Shown piece after piece: positions 4,731 to 7,061 of a stretch of 7,061 nt of DNA (positions are counted from its first letter, which is position 1; the number at the start of each line of letters is the position of its first letter). A model generated the notes under the pieces. The model worked only from the letters and a program-made list of their open reading frames with translations, was not told the DNA's origin and made no database searches. A program made the translations under genes and the position numbers. The DNA comes from Hyphomicrobiales bacterium (GTDB taxonomy: Bacteria > Pseudomonadota > Alphaproteobacteria > Rhizobiales > Xanthobacteraceae): positions 1 to 7,061 of the forward strand of contig JACQDO010000470.1 of the NCBI GenBank assembly GCA_016201085.1. Reading direction: 5' to 3'.

Positions 4731-5483
4731 ATGCCCGCTTTCACGCTGCCCGACCTGCTCGCCTTTATTTGGTTCCTCGGCGCCTGGCTCGCCTATTCGG
4801 TCGTGATCGAGAAGACCGCGAAAGGCCGCGGCGGCCTCAATGCGCTGATGAACGCCTATCGCGACGAATGGATGGAGCGCCTGCTCGCTCGCGACGTGCG
4901 CATGGTCGACGCGCAGGTGACCGCCGCCTTGCAGAACGGCACCGCCTTCTTCGCCTCCACCAGCCTGATCGCCATCGGCGGCACGCTCACGCTGCTGCGC
5001 TCGACCGAGGAAATCTTGACTATCGTGTCCGTGCTGCCATTCGGCAACACGCCCTCGCGCGAATTGTGGGAGCTGAAGATGCTGGGGCTCGCCATCATCT
5101 TCGTCTACGCCTTCTTCAAGTTCGCCTGGTCGTACCGGCTGTTCAATTATTTCGCGATCATGGTAGGGGCTGCGCCGCCGCCTTCTGAAAAGGACAGCGC
5201 GGCAGCGCGCGCTTTCGCCCACCGCGCGTCAAGGCTTAGCGCCGACGCCGGCCGCCACTTCAATCGCGGCCAGCGCGCGTTCTTCTTCGCGCTCGGTTAT
5301 CTCGGCTGGTTCCTGGGGCCGATCCCGCTGGCGCTCACCACCACCGGCATTCTGATCGTGATGTGGCGGCGGCAATTCCTGTCGGAAACGCGCAGAGCTT
5401 TCGCCTCAGTCGATCGCGACGGTATTGAACAGCCGGCTGCGAGGAGAGGTTCGATCAAGCCATCCCCATCAAGACGGCGATGA
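4731..5483 (+). CDS. DUF599 family inner-membrane protein
   Basis: 250 residues; function unknown. It matches DUF599 (PF04654): an N-terminal membrane segment (about 7-26), then the conserved stretch YRDEWMERLLARDVRMVDAQ (43-62) leading into LQNGTAFFASTSL (67-79). Four membrane segments are expected, near 7-26, 70-90, 115-135 and 183-211, with a charged loop at 150-180. Start at 4731 is supported by GGGGGAG (4714-4720) and family alignment; no earlier in-frame start has a better ribosome site. The tail after about 225 is Arg/Ser/Pro-rich and poorly conserved in appearance; its last 29 bases overlap, on the opposite strand, the end of a small membrane-peptide gene. It is divergent from the rhodanese gene and probably transcribed alone. 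Confidence 0.9.
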   Translation: MPAFTLPDLLAFIWFLGAWLAYSVVIEKTAKGRGGLNALMNAYRDEWMERLLARDVRMVDAQVTAALQNGTAFFASTSLIAIGGTLTLLRSTEEILTIVSVLPFGNTPSRELWELKMLGLAIIFVYAFFKFAWSYRLFNYFAIMVGAAPPPSEKDSAAARAFAHRASRLSADAGRHFNRGQRAFFFALGYLGWFLGPIPLALTTTGILIVMWRRQFLSETRRAFASVDRDGIEQPAARRGSIKPSPSRRR

Positions 5484-5613
5484 CCGCCACGATCAGCACG
5501 GCAAGGCTGGTGGCGACAACGGTGGCGATGCGTTCGCTCCAAACAGGATGATGCCCAACATTGTCATATCGAGCGGGCTTGAGCGGTGACGCGTGCGGGT
5601 TGTCGGACGACAT
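5455..5613 (-). CDS. Small (52-residue) single-span membrane protein, hypothetical
   Basis: 52 residues: a polar N-terminal half (MSSDNPHASPLKPARYDNVG, then HHPVWSERIA) and a C-terminal hydrophobic helix (about 31-51, TVVATSLAVLIVAVIAVLMG), consistent with a tail-anchored inner-membrane peptide. I recognise no named family. The ATG at 5613 is chosen because AGAGGGA lies 7 to 8 bases upstream and the polar-then-hydrophobic layout starts there; the longer frame to 5841 has no plausible start and overlaps the DUF218 gene. It lies 152 bases downstream of the DUF218 gene on the same strand, so it may share that transcript. Its 3' end overlaps the DUF599 gene end by 29 bases in a convergent arrangement. 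Codon content looks coding, but a chance frame cannot be excluded. Confidence 0.6.
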   Translation of the reverse strand: MSSDNPHASPLKPARYDNVGHHPVWSERIATVVATSLAVLIVAVIAVLMGMA

Positions 5614-5765
5614 GAGCGGATCCCTCTGCGAAAATACATCGCTTGGATGGTGCGCGAGCACGCGGACGCGAACTCGGACGCACGAATCGCCCATGACCTG
5701 CAAATGATAACTGATATCGCCGCCGAATGACGCCAACAATCTTGCCGAACCGGTCGTCGAGCCGC

Positions 5766-6566
5766 TCAACGACTCGTGATCGGCCCCGGCAGCAATTCGC
5801 TGGTGCGGCCGGTGAGCCAATAGCTGACGAGGCCAATCCATTCGTGCACGGTATTATCCAACCGAACGAGACCGCTGCTTAGAATTTCCATCGGTGCCAG
5901 CTGGAGCGCACGGCGGGTATGCCAAGCCACCGGATAGGCTTCCACGGCAAAACCAATACGGCGGAAGCAACCGACTGCGCGCGGCATGTGCTGGGCCGAC
6001 GTCACCAGCAGCCAGCGCTCGCCCGGCTTGGGCTGCACCAGCGCCTTGGTGAAGACGGCATTCTCCTCGGTATTGCGCGAGCGCATTTCCAACACGACGC
6101 GCGTGCGCGCTACGCCGATGCTGTCGAGCAGCGGGTGGAGAAAATTGGCCTCGGGCGCGTCGCCCAGCAGGCTGTTGTCGCCGCCGGAATAGACGATGCG
6201 CGCGTTCGGAAAGTCGCGCGCCAACTTGCCGATCGCGAAGATGCGTGCGGCTTCACTGCCGACCGCTGGCGTGCCGTAATCCTGCGACAACCTCGGTAGG
6301 ATGGCACCGCCCAACACGATGATACCGTCCGGCGCGCCGCGCGAAGCATCCCAGGGCGGGAAGCGACTCTCCAGCAGATGCGCGAGCGCGGAGCCGATCG
6401 GCGCGAAGCCGGCGAGCGCCAGCAGCACAAGACTTGTCACCAGTAGACGCCGGCCGGCGCGCGCAAACCGCGTCGCCAGCAACACCAGTCCGGCAAGGCC
6501 GAGCAAAATCAAAAAATTCGACGGCAGCAGCAGAAAGGCGACGGTCTTGGAGAGGATGAAGAACAT
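5766..6566 (-). CDS. DUF218 (YdcF/ElyC-like) membrane protein
   Basis: 266 residues. Two N-terminal membrane segments (about 8-32 and 40-60) anchor a DUF218 domain (about 79-235, PF02698). Motifs are PDGIIVLGGA (79-88), IVYSGGD (124-130), EA.FL (139-143), SRNTEENA (163-170) and LLVTSAQHMPRA (186-197). This is the arrangement of ElyC, a factor in envelope/peptidoglycan precursor metabolism in E. coli; the enzymatic activity is not established, so no symbol is given. ATG 6566 is chosen because it opens the hydrophobic segment. The frame runs open to 6683, but that extension is encoded mostly by a palindromic repeat. The ribosome site is poor, perhaps because the repeat forms the leader. It follows the RraA-like gene on the same strand, separated only by that repeat. 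Confidence 0.9.
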   Translation of the reverse strand: MFFILSKTVAFLLLPSNFLILLGLAGLVLLATRFARAGRRLLVTSLVLLALAGFAPIGSALAHLLESRFPPWDASRGAPDGIIVLGGAILPRLSQDYGTPAVGSEAARIFAIGKLARDFPNARIVYSGGDNSLLGDAPEANFLHPLLDSIGVARTRVVLEMRSRNTEENAVFTKALVQPKPGERWLLVTSAQHMPRAVGCFRRIGFAVEAYPVAWHTRRALQLAPMEILSSGLVRLDNTVHEWIGLVSYWLTGRTSELLPGPITSR

Positions 6567-6577
6567 GATTTTTATTT

Positions 6578-6665
6578 GCTCATGATCTTGTCCGACCTTC
6601 CTTCGCCCGCCGAAGCGGGCTTCGCGAAGGCGGGAAACCGGTTCCCACTTTTCGGGATCATTCGC
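6578..6665. repeat. Intergenic palindromic repeat, copy 2, split by a nested second palindrome
   Basis: On the minus strand it reads GCGAATGATCCCGAAAAG, TGGGAACCGGTTT, then, after a 39-base interruption, TCGGACAAGATCATGAGC. Both outer parts match copy 1 (4577-4649) closely. The interruption is 6596-6634 and is itself palindromic: GCCCGC-CGAA-GCGGGC (6605-6620) with outer arms CCTTC (6600-6604) and GAAGG (6626-6630). The element fills the gap between the DUF218 start and the RraA-like stop codon, whose last base it touches. Confidence 0.85.
6596..6634. mobile_element. Nested 39-base palindromic insert inside repeat copy 2
   Basis: Removing these 39 bases restores the uninterrupted ACCGGTTT-TCGGA junction present in copy 1, so this segment was probably inserted into an older repeat. 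It forms a 6-bp stem with a CGAA loop plus a bulged outer stem, and contains TTCGCGAA (6621-6628). It encodes nothing and is too small to move itself; a REP-like or MITE-like mobile sequence is the likeliest nature. No clear target duplication is visible, and the exact edge is ambiguous by a base or more. Confidence 0.55.
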
Positions 6666-7061
6666 TAGCGGCTCTTCTTCCACGCCTCGTAGCGCTTCTT
6701 GTTCTCTTCGTTGGGCGGATAGAGACCGGGCAGCTTCGCCCCCTTCGCCACTTCCTGCACCAGCCAGCTTTCCATGAGTTCGTGCTCGGCGCCCTCATTG
6801 GCGACGAAGTCGGCGAGATCCTTCGGGATTACCACCGCGCCGTCGTCGTCGGCGACGACGATGTCGCCGGGGAAAATCGCGCAGCCGCCGCAGCCGATCG
6901 GCTCGTTCCAGCCGACGAAGGTGAGCTGGTTAACCGAAGCCGGCGCTGCCACCCCCGCGCACCACACCGGCAGGCCGGTCGCCAGCACGCCATGTCTGTC
7001 GCGCATCGCGCCGTCGGTGATCAGCGCACTGACGCCGCGCTTGACCATGCGCATACACAGG
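6665..7061 (-). CDS. RraA-like protein (class II aldolase / HMG aldolase type), C-terminal part
   Basis: The frame is open at the right window edge; 131 C-terminal residues plus the stop codon are visible, of a family usually 200-240. The sequence MRMVKRGVSALITDGAMRD carries the family's (I/V)DGAxRD motif, where Arg and Asp take part in substrate and metal binding. LPVWCAGVAAPA follows, then CGGCAIFPGDIVVADDDGAVVIP, matching the G..V.PGD.vvaD.DGvvvvP signature. Members of this fold include 4-hydroxy-4-methyl-2-oxoglutarate/oxaloacetate aldolases and the RNase E inhibitor RraA; the sequence here does not settle which, although the tail rich in Lys and Glu after residue 100 (ELMESWLVQE...KKRYEAWKKSR) is longer than in E. 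coli RraA and favours the aldolase-like group. Located upstream of the DUF218 gene on the same strand, with an 88-base repeat between. Confidence 0.88.
   Translation of the reverse strand, partial: LCMRMVKRGVSALITDGAMRDRHGVLATGLPVWCAGVAAPASVNQLTFVGWNEPIGCGGCAIFPGDIVVADDDGAVVIPKDLADFVANEGAEHELMESWLVQEVAKGAKLPGLYPPNEENKKRYEAWKKSR

Noticed and set aside
4023..5222. 399-residue minus-strand frame spanning the rhodanese and DUF599 region
   Set aside because: It crosses two repeats and runs antisense to or out of frame with two well-supported genes; His/Arg/Gly-rich composition is that of a shadow frame.
5455..5841. 128-residue version of the small membrane protein
   Set aside because: The upstream part overlaps the DUF218 gene on the same strand, has no ribosome site and looks non-coding; the ATG at 5613 has a good ribosome site.
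1..7061. A defence, phage or integrative element system
   Set aside because: No transposase, integrase, toxin-antitoxin pair, nuclease, CRISPR repeat or tRNA-flanked boundary is visible; the genes are ordinary chromosomal ones and only the palindromic repeats look mobile.

Overview
The window looks like chromosomal DNA from a high-GC alphaproteobacterium of the order Hyphomicrobiales (Rhizobiales), probably near Bradyrhizobium/Rhodopseudomonas/Pseudolabrys. This rests on small secreted DUF1236 and DUF3551-type proteins, GGAAC-type general-stress promoters, a CsbD-like protein and two kinds of intergenic palindromic repeat that I recall as common in that group. No species is claimed.

Layout. 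(1) 1-775, minus: N-terminal half of a methylcrotonyl-CoA carboxylase beta subunit, starting at TTG and leaving the window on the left. (2) 946-2637, plus: three small separate genes (secreted DUF1236 protein, secreted four-cysteine protein, CsbD-like cytoplasmic protein). Each has a candidate EcfG-type promoter and a hairpin terminator or terminator-like hairpin downstream, so they look like single-gene stress units. (3) 2721-3146, minus: secreted cyanovirin-N homology (CVNH) lectin-like protein, sharing a bidirectional terminator with the CsbD gene. (4) 3322-4561, minus: single-domain rhodanese followed by a glutathione S-transferase, separated by a 105-bp nested palindrome. (5) 4731-5483, plus: DUF599 membrane protein, divergent from the rhodanese gene. 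(6) 5455-7061, minus: C-terminal part of an RraA-like aldolase/regulator, a DUF218 (YdcF/ElyC-like) membrane protein and a 52-residue membrane peptide whose 3' end overlaps the DUF599 gene.

How it fits together. The left metabolic gene belongs to leucine/isovalerate breakdown and seems unrelated to the rest. The central block is best read as an envelope and stress module: two exported small proteins and CsbD with related promoter signals, next to an exported lectin-like protein. The rhodanese and GST are sulfur/thiol enzymes and could be co-transcribed. The right side is membrane and envelope housekeeping.

The most unusual structure lies between the genes. Three of the gaps on the right half are largely filled by palindromic repeats: 4021-4125, 4577-4649 and 6578-6665. 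The last two are copies of one element, each carrying a different insertion. These repeats form the 5' leaders of the GST, rhodanese and DUF218 genes and create false in-frame N-terminal extensions. No gene-free stretch exceeds 300 bases; the longest gap is 1714-1934, which holds a hairpin and a promoter. I saw no tRNA, rRNA, CRISPR array, transposase or phage gene.
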